DNA from: Cellvibrio polysaccharolyticus
GTDB taxonomy: Bacteria > Pseudomonadota > Gammaproteobacteria > Pseudomonadales > Cellvibrionaceae
Direction: 5' to 3'
NCBI RefSeq assembly: GCF_015182315.1
Contig: NZ_PRDL01000001.1
Coordinates: 1,612,001-1,676,000 of the forward strand
Length of the DNA: 64,000 nt
The notes under the pieces were generated by a model. It did no database searches. It was not told the origin of the DNA and saw nothing but the letters and a program-made list of their open reading frames with translations. Made by a program: the position numbers and the translations under genes. Shown in pieces: positions 1 to 8,760 of this stretch (position 1 is its first letter; each line of letters begins with the position of its first letter).

Positions 1-1
1 G

Positions 2-343
2 AACCAGCAAGTCTACACCGGCAGAACGCGTGGCGCCTTCGGTGGTAACGTATTGATTCAAGGTGGCGCCGAAGTGTTATTCCCGCTGCCATTCATCAAA
101 GATCAGCGTATGCTGCAAACCACTTTCTTTGTCGATGCTGGTAATGTTTTTGATACAAACTGTGGCGCTCGCCAGCCGAATTGCTATGATGTCGATCTGT
201 CAAAAATCGTGATGTCATCCGGCTTCGGATTGACCTGGATTTCAGGGTTCGGTCCGATGACGTTCAGCATTTCTCGCCCGATCAGGAAAGGCGATCTCGA
301 CAGAGATGAGTTCTTCCAGTTCTCACTGGGTCAGACTTTTTAA
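2..343 (+). CDS. bamA: Outer membrane assembly factor BamA, C-terminal end (partial)
   Basis: This is the last 113 codons of an open frame that enters from the left edge. The visible part is the end of the 16-stranded beta barrel: amphipathic strands, the GGN...GGAEVLFPLPF type segment common in BamA, and a terminal Phe (ends QTF), the usual C-terminal signal of outer membrane barrels. BamA is the core of the BAM complex that inserts beta-barrel proteins into the outer membrane. The downstream order skp-lpxD-fabZ-lpxA-lpxB is the conserved gammaproteobacterial one and supports the call. The POTRA domains lie outside the window. Confidence 0.93.
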   Translation, partial: NQQVYTGRTRGAFGGNVLIQGGAEVLFPLPFIKDQRMLQTTFFVDAGNVFDTNCGARQPNCYDVDLSKIVMSSGFGLTWISGFGPMTFSISRPIRKGDLDRDEFFQFSLGQTF

Positions 344-390
344 TCACCGGTTGATCGGTGGGTTTAATTTTAAATAACGAGGAAAACATT

Positions 391-903
391 GTGACTGCGA
401 TACAAAAAATCTTTGCTGCTGTGCTGTTGTGTGTATTCTCAGCAGCAAGTCTGGCACAGGGCAAGGTGGTGATTGTTGATATTCAGGCGGCTATGCTGAG
501 CACTGAAGTGGCTCAAAAAGAGCTGGCAAAACTGGACAAAAACCCGGAATTTGCCTCGCTCAAAGCCAAGCTTGATGGCCTGGTTGCAGACATGAAAAAA
601 CTGCAAGCCTCTGCTGAAAAAGACGGCCTCACCTGGTCTGCTGATCAGCAAGCCGAACACCGTAAGAAAGTAGAATATGTTCGTGCTGACTACGAGCTGG
701 TTGGTAAAAAACTGCAGGCTGAGCAACAAGCGGTTATGCAAAAAGTGCTGCAAGACCTGAGCGCCAAAACCCGCACCGTACTGGAGCAACTGATCGCTTC
801 TGACAATATTGGTTTGGTGTTGAACAGTCAGGCTGCTATTCATGCAACCCCGGCTTACGACATCACCCCGAAGTTGACCGAACTGTTGAACAAAGCCAAG
901 TAA
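391..903 (+). CDS. skp: Periplasmic chaperone Skp (OmpH family)
   Basis: A 170-residue OmpH/Skp family protein, a periplasmic holdase that keeps unfolded outer membrane proteins soluble on their way to BamA. I chose the GTG at 391 because a CGAGGA Shine-Dalgarno lies 7 nt upstream and it places a clean signal peptide at residues 1-22 (hydrophobic core, then SLA before the mature QGKVV). The first in-frame ATG at 358 would add an implausible leader. The rest is a long Lys/Glu/Gln-rich helical hairpin (about residues 50-135), as in the tentacles of the Skp trimer. It lies 47 nt after bamA and 16 nt before lpxD. Confidence 0.93.
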   Translation: MTAIQKIFAAVLLCVFSAASLAQGKVVIVDIQAAMLSTEVAQKELAKLDKNPEFASLKAKLDGLVADMKKLQASAEKDGLTWSADQQAEHRKKVEYVRADYELVGKKLQAEQQAVMQKVLQDLSAKTRTVLEQLIASDNIGLVLNSQAAIHATPAYDITPKLTELLNKAK

Positions 904-919
904 GTCCAGGATTATACCG

Positions 920-1954
920 TTGACCAGAACCTATTCTCTGGCCCATCTGGCTCAGCACCTCGGTGCTGAGCTGGTTGGTGATCCGGATCTTGTTATTGAA
1001 GGCATTGCCAATTTGCTCACTGCCGACTCCCGGCAAATCAGCTTTCTTTCCAATGCTACCTATCAAAAATACCTCGCAGAAACCCGTGCCGGTGCAGTGA
1101 TTATTGCTCCTGACCTTGCGGAAACGTTTGCTGGTAACAAATTGGTGATTGCCAACCCTTATCTGGCTTATGCAAAGCTCACTAAACTCTTCAGTCGTCC
1201 ATCTTCCTTGCAAGGCATTCATCCTTCCGCGGTGATTGGCGAGCAGGTTGAGTTGGGTGAAGGCGTTGCTGTGGGTCCTAATGCCGTGATTGGTAATCGC
1301 TGTGTTATTGGTGAAGGCACCATTATTGGTCCCGGAACGGTAATTGGCGATGATTGCAAAGTGGGCAAATTTACCCGGTTTGCCGCCAATGTAACGCTTT
1401 ATGAAGACGTGATTGTTGGCGATGAATGCCTTATTCACAGCTCGGCAGTGATTGGTGCGGACGGCTTCGGCTTTGCGCGCGCCAGTGACAAATCCTGGGT
1501 GAAAATTTATCAGCTGGGCCGTGTGGTCATTGGTAATCGCGTTGAAATAGGTGCAACCTCCACGGTTGACCGGGGCGCGCTTGATGATACGATCATTGGT
1601 GATGGCGTAAAAATCGACAATATCGTCCATACCGCGCACAATGTACGCATGGGCAAAAACATTGCTATTGCGGCTATGACCGGAATTTCCGGCAGCGTGG
1701 ACATTGGTGATAACTCCACCTTGTCGGGCGGTGTCGGGGTGGTTGGTCATATAAGTATCGCTAACGATGTACACATTACCGGAATGAGTATGGTAAGTGC
1801 GACAATTACCGAACCTGGCTCATATTCTTCAGGAACAGTACTTGCGCCTACGCGCGAGTGGCGTAAGAATGCGGTCCGCTTCAGACAGCTCGATTCTCTT
1901 GCTAATAGAATTCGCTCGCTCGAAAAAGCATTACAAAAACACGATTTATCGTAA
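920..1954 (+). CDS. lpxD: UDP-3-O-acylglucosamine N-acyltransferase LpxD
   Basis: Third step of lipid A synthesis: N-acylation of UDP-3-O-(3-hydroxyacyl)glucosamine in the cytoplasm. The N-terminal about 95 residues form the uridine-binding domain. From about residue 100 the protein is a left-handed beta helix of hexapeptide repeats (many IG and VIG units), followed by a C-terminal helix rich in charged residues. The catalytic His sits in HTAHNV (about His240). The 344-residue length matches the family. The start is TTG at 920, preceded by a CCAGGA-like site; no better ATG exists in frame. It belongs to the bamA-lpxB envelope operon. Confidence 0.95.
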   Translation: MTRTYSLAHLAQHLGAELVGDPDLVIEGIANLLTADSRQISFLSNATYQKYLAETRAGAVIIAPDLAETFAGNKLVIANPYLAYAKLTKLFSRPSSLQGIHPSAVIGEQVELGEGVAVGPNAVIGNRCVIGEGTIIGPGTVIGDDCKVGKFTRFAANVTLYEDVIVGDECLIHSSAVIGADGFGFARASDKSWVKIYQLGRVVIGNRVEIGATSTVDRGALDDTIIGDGVKIDNIVHTAHNVRMGKNIAIAAMTGISGSVDIGDNSTLSGGVGVVGHISIANDVHITGMSMVSATITEPGSYSSGTVLAPTREWRKNAVRFRQLDSLANRIRSLEKALQKHDLS

Positions 1955-1999
1955 TCTACTATTACAACGCCAATGTGGCGTATGCAGGGGTCTTCGACC

Positions 2000-2437
2000 A
2001 TGATGGATGTCAATGAAATCCGTAAATATCTTCCTCATCGTTATCCATTTTTGTTGATAGACAGGGTTGTTGAGATAGTTGACGGCGAATCAATTATTGC
2101 TTACAAAAACATTACTGTTAATGAAGAAGTTTTCAATGGCCACTTCCCGCAGGCACCGGTATTTCCAGGTGTGATGATCATTGAAGCGATGGCTCAGGCC
2201 TCCGGTATTCTCGGCTTTAAAAGCATGAACAAAACACCGGATGATGGCTCTATCTATTTATTTGCCGGCATTGATGATGTGCGCTTCAAGCGTCAGGTTG
2301 TGCCGGGTGATCGTTTGCAGCTGGAGTCGCGTGTGATCTCCAGCAAGCGTGGTATCTGGAAGTTTGAGTGCAAGGCGACGGTTGATGGTGTTTTAGCCGC
2401 CTCCGCTACTATTTTGTGTGCTGATCGCAAAATCTGA
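2000..2437 (+). CDS. fabZ: 3-hydroxyacyl-[acyl-carrier-protein] dehydratase FabZ
   Basis: Dehydrates beta-hydroxyacyl-ACP in fatty acid elongation. It competes with lipid A synthesis for hydroxyacyl-ACP, which explains its place between lpxD and lpxA. The 145-residue hot-dog fold protein shows the family start (EIRKYLPHRYPFLLIDRV) and the active site HFPQAPVFPGVMIIEAMAQ with His48 and Glu62. I prefer ATG 2000, which has AGGGGT 8 nt upstream and agrees with family N-termini; the upstream in-frame ATG at 1973 would add nine unusual residues. A second ATG follows at 2003. Confidence 0.95.
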   Translation: MMDVNEIRKYLPHRYPFLLIDRVVEIVDGESIIAYKNITVNEEVFNGHFPQAPVFPGVMIIEAMAQASGILGFKSMNKTPDDGSIYLFAGIDDVRFKRQVVPGDRLQLESRVISSKRGIWKFECKATVDGVLAASATILCADRKI

Positions 2438-2463
2438 GTATTTTGCCCGGTTGGTTTTATTGC

Positions 2464-2499
2464 AAGCAGGTTAACGGCAACCCGTAACCTGCTTTCTGT
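2464..2499 (+). terminator. Hairpin with T-tract between fabZ and lpxA
   Basis: Perfect 10-bp arms (2464-2473 and 2485-2494, AAGCAGGTTA and its complement) around an 11-nt loop are followed by TCTGTTTTTT. It looks like an intrinsic terminator or attenuator inside an operon where fabZ and lpxA are usually tightly packed. The stem is only moderately GC-rich, so partial termination is more likely than full. Confidence 0.5.
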
Positions 2500-2630
2500 T
2501 TTTTGATGAGCCGTGATTTACCCTGCCAAAGGGTTGCTGGATGTTTAAACTGGCGCTTCTGCCTTAATACGGAAGCAGGTCAAACGTCCAGATACAGGTA
2601 TTGAACGGTATTTATCGCGAGAATCCTATT

Positions 2631-3401
2631 TTGATTGATCCTCAGGCAATTATTCATCCAGATGCCAAATTGGCTCCTGATGTACAAGTAGGGCCATGGA
2701 CGACCATTGGCCCCGGCGTGGAAATTGGTGCCGGTACGATTATTTCTTCCCATGTGGTGCTGAAAGGCCCAACGGTAATTGGTAAAAATAACCGTATTTT
2801 GCAGTTCTCCTCGGTAGGAGAAGATACGCCTGACCTGAAATATAAAGGCGAACCCACCCGCCTGGTGATTGGCGACAACAATATTATTCGGGAAGGCGTC
2901 ACTATTCACCGCGGCACCATTCAGGATCGCCACGAAACCACAATTGGTAACGACAACCTTTTGATGGCCTACGTACACGTTGGCCACGACAGCGTGATTG
3001 GTAACCACTGTATTCTGGTTAACAACACCGCTTTGGCTGGTCATGTGCATATTGGTGACTGGGCTATTCTTTCGGGCTTCACCCTGGTGCATCAATTTTG
3101 CCGCATTGGCGCTCACAGCTTCAGCGGTATGGGAACGGCGATTGGCAAGGATGTTCCGGCCTACGTGATGGTTAACGGTAGCCCGGCAGAGGCTAAAAAT
3201 ATCAATGCTGAAGGCCTTCGTCGTCGCGGTTTTGAAAAAGAAGACATCGCACAGCTGACCCGTGCTTACAAACTGATTTATCGCCGTGGTTTAACGCTGG
3301 AAGAAGCCTTGAAGGAATTGCGCGATATGGCAACCGGTTGCCAGCCGCTTAATGCTCTTATTGAATCTCTGGAATCATCGACCCGCGGTATTGTCCGCTG
3401 A
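2631..3401 (+). CDS. lpxA: UDP-N-acetylglucosamine O-acyltransferase LpxA
   Basis: First step of lipid A synthesis: transfer of a 3-hydroxyacyl chain from ACP to UDP-GlcNAc. The protein is a left-handed beta helix of hexapeptide repeats plus a C-terminal helical domain ending in STRGIVR. The catalytic His is in VHVGHDSVIG (about His119). The start is uncertain. TTG 2631 gives a protein starting at the IDPQAIIHP segment where homologues start, and has CGAGAA 7 nt upstream; an in-frame TTG at 2601 would add ten residues and has its AGG only 2 nt away. Either way the length (256-266) suits the family. Confidence 0.92.
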   Translation: MIDPQAIIHPDAKLAPDVQVGPWTTIGPGVEIGAGTIISSHVVLKGPTVIGKNNRILQFSSVGEDTPDLKYKGEPTRLVIGDNNIIREGVTIHRGTIQDRHETTIGNDNLLMAYVHVGHDSVIGNHCILVNNTALAGHVHIGDWAILSGFTLVHQFCRIGAHSFSGMGTAIGKDVPAYVMVNGSPAEAKNINAEGLRRRGFEKEDIAQLTRAYKLIYRRGLTLEEALKELRDMATGCQPLNALIESLESSTRGIVR

Positions 3402-3411
3402 CGGAGGCTTT

Positions 3412-4584
3412 GTGACGGCTCGTTTGCGCATTGGTATCGTAGTAGGGGAGGCCTCGGGAGACATTCTCGGCGCCGCTTTGATGAACAGCTTGCGTAAACG
3501 CTTTCCCGATGCCGAGTTTTGTGGCATTGGTGGTCCGCGTATGTTGGCGCTGGGTTTTGAATCGTTTTTCCCGCAGGATCGCCTGGCGGTAATGGGCCTG
3601 GTTGAGCCGCTCAAACGCTTGCCGGAACTGCTGCGTATCCGTCGTTTTCTGATTGAGCACTTCATCGAAAATCCACCGGCGGTATTTATCGGCGTGGACT
3701 CTCCCGATTTTAATCTCACTATCGAAGAAAAGCTCAAAGCGGCAGGCATTGCCACGGTGCATTATGTCAGCCCATCGGTTTGGGCCTGGCGACAAAAACG
3801 CATCGTAAAAATTGCCCGCAGTGTGGATTTGATGCTGACGCTGCTGCCGTTTGAAGCCGAGTTTTATCAAAAAAACCATGTTCCCGTTGAGTTTGTGGGT
3901 CATCATCTGGCGGATGAAATCCCCCTCGATATTGACCAGAAAGCTGCCCGCGAACAGTTTCACATCCCCGAAAATGCCAGGGTAATTGCCTTGTTACCAG
4001 GCAGCCGGCATAACGAAGTGGAGATGCTTGGAGACCTGTTTTTGCAAACGGCTTCGCTGTGCTTCAAGCGTGACCCGTCGCTGCGATTTATTATTCCCGC
4101 TGCCAACCCGGATCGCTATCGGCAGTTACATTTATTGCTCGATGACTATGCGGAGCTGCCCATTCAACTGGTGCAGGGGCAATCGCAACAGGTAATGATT
4201 GCAGCGGATGCCTTATTAATTGCCTCGGGCACTACCGCTTTGGAGGCTATGCTGTTGAAGCGCCCCATGGTGATTGCCTACCGTCTGGCGTGGATGTCAT
4301 GGGCGATTCTGTCGCGCATGATAAAAACGCCGTTTGTCGGTTTACCCAATTTGCTGGCCGGTCGGTTGATGGTTCCCGAGCTGCTGCAGGACAATGCAAC
4401 ACCTGAAAAAATGACCAATGCGTTGATGCATTATTTTGACTTTCCGGAGCAGGCCGAAACGCTGAAGCTGGAGTTTTACCGGATGCACGAACAACTTCGT
4501 CGCGACGCCAGTGAACGTGCCGCCGATGCGGTTGCAGCGCTGGTGCGTGCACGGCAACCCATCGCGGAGATTGAACATGCATGA
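3412..4584 (+). CDS. lpxB: Lipid-A-disaccharide synthase LpxB
   Basis: A GT19 glycosyltransferase that joins UDP-2,3-diacylglucosamine and lipid X to make the lipid A disaccharide at the inner face of the membrane. The N-terminal GEASGD motif is at residues 12-17, the central GSRHNEV segment binds the sugar nucleotide, and the length (390) is normal. GTG 3412 has a strong GGAGG (3403-3407) and follows the lpxA stop by 10 nt; an earlier in-frame start at 3352 would overlap lpxA and add a leader foreign to the family. Its end overlaps the rnhB start by 8 nt, so the two are probably translationally coupled. Confidence 0.95.
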   Translation: MTARLRIGIVVGEASGDILGAALMNSLRKRFPDAEFCGIGGPRMLALGFESFFPQDRLAVMGLVEPLKRLPELLRIRRFLIEHFIENPPAVFIGVDSPDFNLTIEEKLKAAGIATVHYVSPSVWAWRQKRIVKIARSVDLMLTLLPFEAEFYQKNHVPVEFVGHHLADEIPLDIDQKAAREQFHIPENARVIALLPGSRHNEVEMLGDLFLQTASLCFKRDPSLRFIIPAANPDRYRQLHLLLDDYAELPIQLVQGQSQQVMIAADALLIASGTTALEAMLLKRPMVIAYRLAWMSWAILSRMIKTPFVGLPNLLAGRLMVPELLQDNATPEKMTNALMHYFDFPEQAETLKLEFYRMHEQLRRDASERAADAVAALVRARQPIAEIEHA

Positions 4585-5185
4585 TCTTTTTGTGCCCGCT
4601 TATCAAGGGCATTTGTTAGCCGGTGTTGATGAAGTAGGGCGTGGCCCCCTGGCGTGGGATGTGGTTACCGCGGCGGTAATTCTGGACCCGGAAAATCCGG
4701 TGGAAGGGCTTAACGATTCAAAAAAGCTGACCGAAAAACGCCGTGAATATTTGTTTGAAGAAATTCAACTGAAAGCAAAGAGCTGGTGCATTGCCCGAGC
4801 TTCTGTTGCTGAAATCGACACGTTAAATATTTTGCAGGCCAGTTTGTTGGCGATGAAGCGCGCTGTGGATGGTTTGTCGATAACGCCGGAATATGTGCTG
4901 GTTGACGGTAATAAATTGCCGAAATGGAACTATGCTTCCGAAGCCGTGGTAAAAGGCGATAGTCGGGTGGCGGCGATCAGTGCCGCGTCCATTCTGGCTA
5001 AAGTCACGCGCGATCGTGAAATGTGCGCGCTCGACAGCGACTACCCCGGTTACGGTTTTGCCGGCCACAAAGGTTACCCGACCAAAGTGCATCTGGAGGC
5101 TTTGGACAGGCTGGGCGTCAGCCCGGTGCACCGTGTGTCTTATGCACCGGTCAAATTACGCATCGCGCAATTGGAACTGCTGTAA
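4577..5185 (+). CDS. rnhB: Ribonuclease HII
   Basis: Removes ribonucleotides and RNA primers from DNA-RNA hybrids. The 202-residue type 2 RNase H carries the metal ligands Asp18-Glu19 in DEVGRGPLA and the later conserved segments DGNKLP, KGDSRVAAISAASILAKV and the C-terminal tyrosine-containing GYPT region. ATG 4577 has GGAGA upstream and overlaps the end of lpxB. One oddity: the residues after GRGPLA are Trp27-Asp28, where the family almost always has Gly followed by a small residue (PLAG or PLVG). The GRG and acidic residues are intact, so activity is still expected. Confidence 0.93.
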   Translation: MHDLFVPAYQGHLLAGVDEVGRGPLAWDVVTAAVILDPENPVEGLNDSKKLTEKRREYLFEEIQLKAKSWCIARASVAEIDTLNILQASLLAMKRAVDGLSITPEYVLVDGNKLPKWNYASEAVVKGDSRVAAISAASILAKVTRDREMCALDSDYPGYGFAGHKGYPTKVHLEALDRLGVSPVHRVSYAPVKLRIAQLELL

Positions 5186-5233
5186 CTTCTCTCTCCCGGC
5201 GGCACGCTATGCCGCCTCATAATGTTTATAACT

Positions 5234-8200
5234 ATGGTCGCCAATTTCGTTCATCTTCGTTTACACACTGAATTCTCGCTGGCTGACAGTCTGGTGAGAA
5301 TCAAGCCGCTCGTAAAACGCGTGGCTGAACTGAACATGCCCGCCTGCGCAATCACTGATCAAACCAATTTTTATGGTCTGATCAAATTTTACAAAGCGGC
5401 GCAGGGCACCGGTATCAAACCGATTGCCGGTAGTGATTTTTTAATTGCCCCCCAGGACAGCGAAGGCAAACCGGTGTTGCTGACGCTGCTGGCGATGAAC
5501 GATATCGGCTACAGAAATATTACTGAACTGATCTCCCGCGCCTGGCAGCATGGCCAGGCTCAGGGCGTTGCCTACGTGCAGCGATCCTGGGTGGGTGAGC
5601 ACAGCGAGGGCGTGATCGCGCTTTCAGGCGGTAAATGGGGCGACGTGGGTATGTCGCTGCTGGCGGGTCGTGCTGCCCAGGCGCAAAGTTTATTGCAAGA
5701 GTGGATGCGGGAATTTCCTGATCGCTTTTATCTGGAGTTGCAGCGCACCGGACGCGAGAACGATGAAAACCATCTGCATCAGGTGGTTGCTCTGGCAGAA
5801 CAACTGCAATGTCCGGTGGTGGCTACCAACGATGTGCGTTTTTTACGCCAGGATGAATTCGAGGTACACGAAGCACGGGTATGTATCAGCGAAGGTCGCA
5901 CACTTGATGACCCCCGTCGCGAACGCCGCTACAGTGATCAACAATATTTACGCTCTGCCGAAGAGATGTGCGAGCTGTTCAGTGATATTCCCGAGGCGAT
6001 CGAAAACACTCTGGCGATTGCCTGCCGTTGTAATGTCACCATCCAGATGGGCAAGTATTTTTTGCCGGAATACCCGGTGCCCGAAGGGCTGACCGAAGCC
6101 GACTTTTTTCGCAAATTGTGTGCCGAAGGTCTGGAAGATCGTCTCGAGCGAATTCTCGATAAAAACTCGGCCACCTACGCAGTGGACCGCAACGTATACG
6201 ATGACCGTTTGTCCTTCGAGCTGGATATCATTATCCAGATGGGGTTCTCCGGTTACTTCCTGATCGTAATGGACTTTATTCAGTGGGCCAAAGACCACGA
6301 TATCCCGGTAGGCCCGGGGCGGGGTTCGGGTGCCGGCTCGCTGGTCGCTTACGCACTGAAAATTACCGACCTTGATCCCCTGCAATACGATTTGCTGTTC
6401 GAGCGCTTTCTCAACCCGGAACGGGTTTCCATGCCCGACTTCGATATCGACTTCTGCATGGACAATCGCGACAAGGTGATTTCCTACGTAGCCGATAACT
6501 ACGGACGTGATGCGGTCAGCCAGATTATTACCTTCGGTACCATGGCCGCCAAAGCGGTAGTGCGCGATGTGGCGCGGGTGCAGGGCAAGTCTTACGGGCT
6601 GGCCGATAAGCTGTCAAAAATGATTCCGCCTACGCCAGGCATGACACTGGCAGTAGCGCTGGAGCAGGAAGCAGTACTGCGCGAATTCCTCGAAATCGAT
6701 GGCGACGCCCAGGAAATCTGGGATATGGCCACCCAGCTTGAAGGTCTCACCAGAAACGTCGGTAAACACGCTGGTGGTGTGGTTATTGCCCCTACCAAAC
6801 TGACCGACTTTTCACCGCTCTACTGCGACGAAAGCGGCGGTGGTCTGGTTACCCAGTTTGATAAAAACGATGTGGAAGAAGCGGGGCTGGTCAAGTTTGA
6901 CTTCCTCGGCTTGCGCACGCTGACCATCATCGACTGGGCGCGTTTGATGATCGACAAACAGCGCGTAAAAAAAGGCGAAGAACCGCTGGATATCAGCGCC
7001 ATTCCGCTGGACGATCCAAAAACCTTTGCGTTGTTAAAACGTGCCGAAACCACCGCAGTGTTCCAGCTGGAATCCCGCGGTATGAAAGACCTGATCAAAC
7101 GTCTGCAGCCGGATAACCTCGAAGATCTTATCGCTCTGGTGGCGCTGTTCCGGCCTGGGCCGCTGGAATCGGGCATGGTGGATGACTTTATCAACCGGAA
7201 GCACGGTCGTGCCCAGGTTGCCTATCCCGATGCCAATTTCCAACACATGAGCCTGAAACCGGTACTCGAGCCCACTTACGGGGTTATCGTCTATCAGGAA
7301 CAGGTCATGCAGATCGCGCAGGTGCTGGCCGGTTATACGCTGGGTGGCGCTGATATGTTGCGTCGTGCCATGGGTAAGAAAAAACCCGAAGAAATGGCCA
7401 AGCAGCGGGCGGTATTTGCCGAGGGGGCTGCCTCTCAAGGGGTTGACCCGGAGCTGGCTACCCGTATTTTTGACCTGGTAGAAAAGTTCGCCGGCTACGG
7501 TTTTAACAAATCGCACTCGGCTGCCTATGCGCTGGTGTCTTATCAAACCGCCTGGCTGAAAGCGCATTACCCGGCGCACTTTATGGCAGCCACCATGTCG
7601 TCGGACATGGATAAAACCGACAAGGTGGTGACCTTCATTGAAGAATGTCGCCAGATGAAATTGCGGCTCTTGCCGCCTGATGTAAACAGCGGCGAATTCC
7701 ATTTCACGGTGGATGATAAAGGCAACATTATTTACGGCTTGGGTGCCATCAAAGGGCTGGGTGAAGGGCCGGTAGAGAGTATTATTGCCGCTCGCCAGCA
7801 GGGCGGGCCATTTCTGAATCTATTTGATTTTTGTGCCCGCGTTGATCCGCGCAAAGTTAACAAACGTGCACTGGAAGCACTGATCCGCTCCGGCGCCGCA
7901 GACAATTTGATTGACGGTGCCGGTATTGATCATGACCGCGCCGCCATGTTTGCCTCTATGAATGAAGCGGTGCGAACCGCCGAACAGGCGGCGGCCAATA
8001 CCAGTGCCGGCATGACGGATTTATTCGGCGATGTAATTTCCACCACCGCCGGTGATGAAGACGTTTACCGCGATTTCCGCAAAACCCGCGCCTGGACTAT
8101 CAAGGAGCGGTTGCACGCTGAAAAAGAAACACTGGGCTTGTATCTCACCGGCCACCCGATTGACGAATATGAAGTGGAGCTGCCGCATCTGATTAGCTCC

Positions 8201-8734
8201 CGGATCGGCGATCTGAAACCGGAGAAAAACAACCAGACGTTGGCGGGCCTCGTGGTTGCCCAACGGGTGATGAAAACCAAGCGCGGCGACACCATGGCGT
8301 TTGTCACCCTCGATGACCGAACGGCGCGCATTGAAGTCGCTATTTTTGCTGATACTTACAACCAGCACCGCGAGTTGTTATCGATGGATAACATGCTGGT
8401 GATTGGCGGGCAGGTGAGTTACGACGACTTTAGCGGCATGTTAAAAATGCGTGCCGACTCGATTCGCTTATTGGCCGACGTGCGCCAGGAAAAAGCGCGG
8501 GAAGTCGCCTTGAAACTTAACGCTGGCCAGTTGATGCCTGACTTTTCCAAGCGTCTGGCCGAATCGCTGGAACCTTACCGCGATGGTAATTGTTCGATTG
8601 TTATCGACTATTCCCGTAGTGATGCCCGTGCAGAATTGAAATTGGGTGCCGCCTGGCGCATAAGGCCGGACGATGAATTACTGCAGCGCCTGCGCGACCA
8701 GTACGGCAAAGACAGCGTCCGGTTGATTTACTGA
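5234..8734 (+). CDS. dnaE: DNA polymerase III alpha subunit
   Basis: Catalytic subunit of the replicative polymerase. At about 1166 residues it has the expected order: N-terminal PHP domain beginning FVHLRLHTEFSL, the polymerase palm with the catalytic acidic motif PDFDIDF (near residue 401), fingers, a helix-hairpin-helix region, the OB domain (about residues 1000-1080) and a C-terminal tau-binding region. ATG 5234 matches family N-termini (MVANFVHLR); an in-frame ATG at 5222 is possible and neither has a clear Shine-Dalgarno. It follows rnhB by 48 nt, as in many gammaproteobacteria. Confidence 0.96.
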   Translation: MVANFVHLRLHTEFSLADSLVRIKPLVKRVAELNMPACAITDQTNFYGLIKFYKAAQGTGIKPIAGSDFLIAPQDSEGKPVLLTLLAMNDIGYRNITELISRAWQHGQAQGVAYVQRSWVGEHSEGVIALSGGKWGDVGMSLLAGRAAQAQSLLQEWMREFPDRFYLELQRTGRENDENHLHQVVALAEQLQCPVVATNDVRFLRQDEFEVHEARVCISEGRTLDDPRRERRYSDQQYLRSAEEMCELFSDIPEAIENTLAIACRCNVTIQMGKYFLPEYPVPEGLTEADFFRKLCAEGLEDRLERILDKNSATYAVDRNVYDDRLSFELDIIIQMGFSGYFLIVMDFIQWAKDHDIPVGPGRGSGAGSLVAYALKITDLDPLQYDLLFERFLNPERVSMPDFDIDFCMDNRDKVISYVADNYGRDAVSQIITFGTMAAKAVVRDVARVQGKSYGLADKLSKMIPPTPGMTLAVALEQEAVLREFLEIDGDAQEIWDMATQLEGLTRNVGKHAGGVVIAPTKLTDFSPLYCDESGGGLVTQFDKNDVEEAGLVKFDFLGLRTLTIIDWARLMIDKQRVKKGEEPLDISAIPLDDPKTFALLKRAETTAVFQLESRGMKDLIKRLQPDNLEDLIALVALFRPGPLESGMVDDFINRKHGRAQVAYPDANFQHMSLKPVLEPTYGVIVYQEQVMQIAQVLAGYTLGGADMLRRAMGKKKPEEMAKQRAVFAEGAASQGVDPELATRIFDLVEKFAGYGFNKSHSAAYALVSYQTAWLKAHYPAHFMAATMSSDMDKTDKVVTFIEECRQMKLRLLPPDVNSGEFHFTVDDKGNIIYGLGAIKGLGEGPVESIIAARQQGGPFLNLFDFCARVDPRKVNKRALEALIRSGAADNLIDGAGIDHDRAAMFASMNEAVRTAEQAAANTSAGMTDLFGDVISTTAGDEDVYRDFRKTRAWTIKERLHAEKETLGLYLTGHPIDEYEVELPHLISSRIGDLKPEKNNQTLAGLVVAQRVMKTKRGDTMAFVTLDDRTARIEVAIFADTYNQHRELLSMDNMLVIGGQVSYDDFSGMLKMRADSIRLLADVRQEKAREVALKLNAGQLMPDFSKRLAESLEPYRDGNCSIVIDYSRSDARAELKLGAAWRIRPDDELLQRLRDQYGKDSVRLIY

Positions 8735-8760
8735 CAGCTTGCGAGCGGAGGATAAACCGA

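Noticed and set aside
863..1774. Long 303-codon minus-strand frame over lpxD
   Set aside because: It mirrors the hexapeptide repeat codons of lpxD; antisense shadow.
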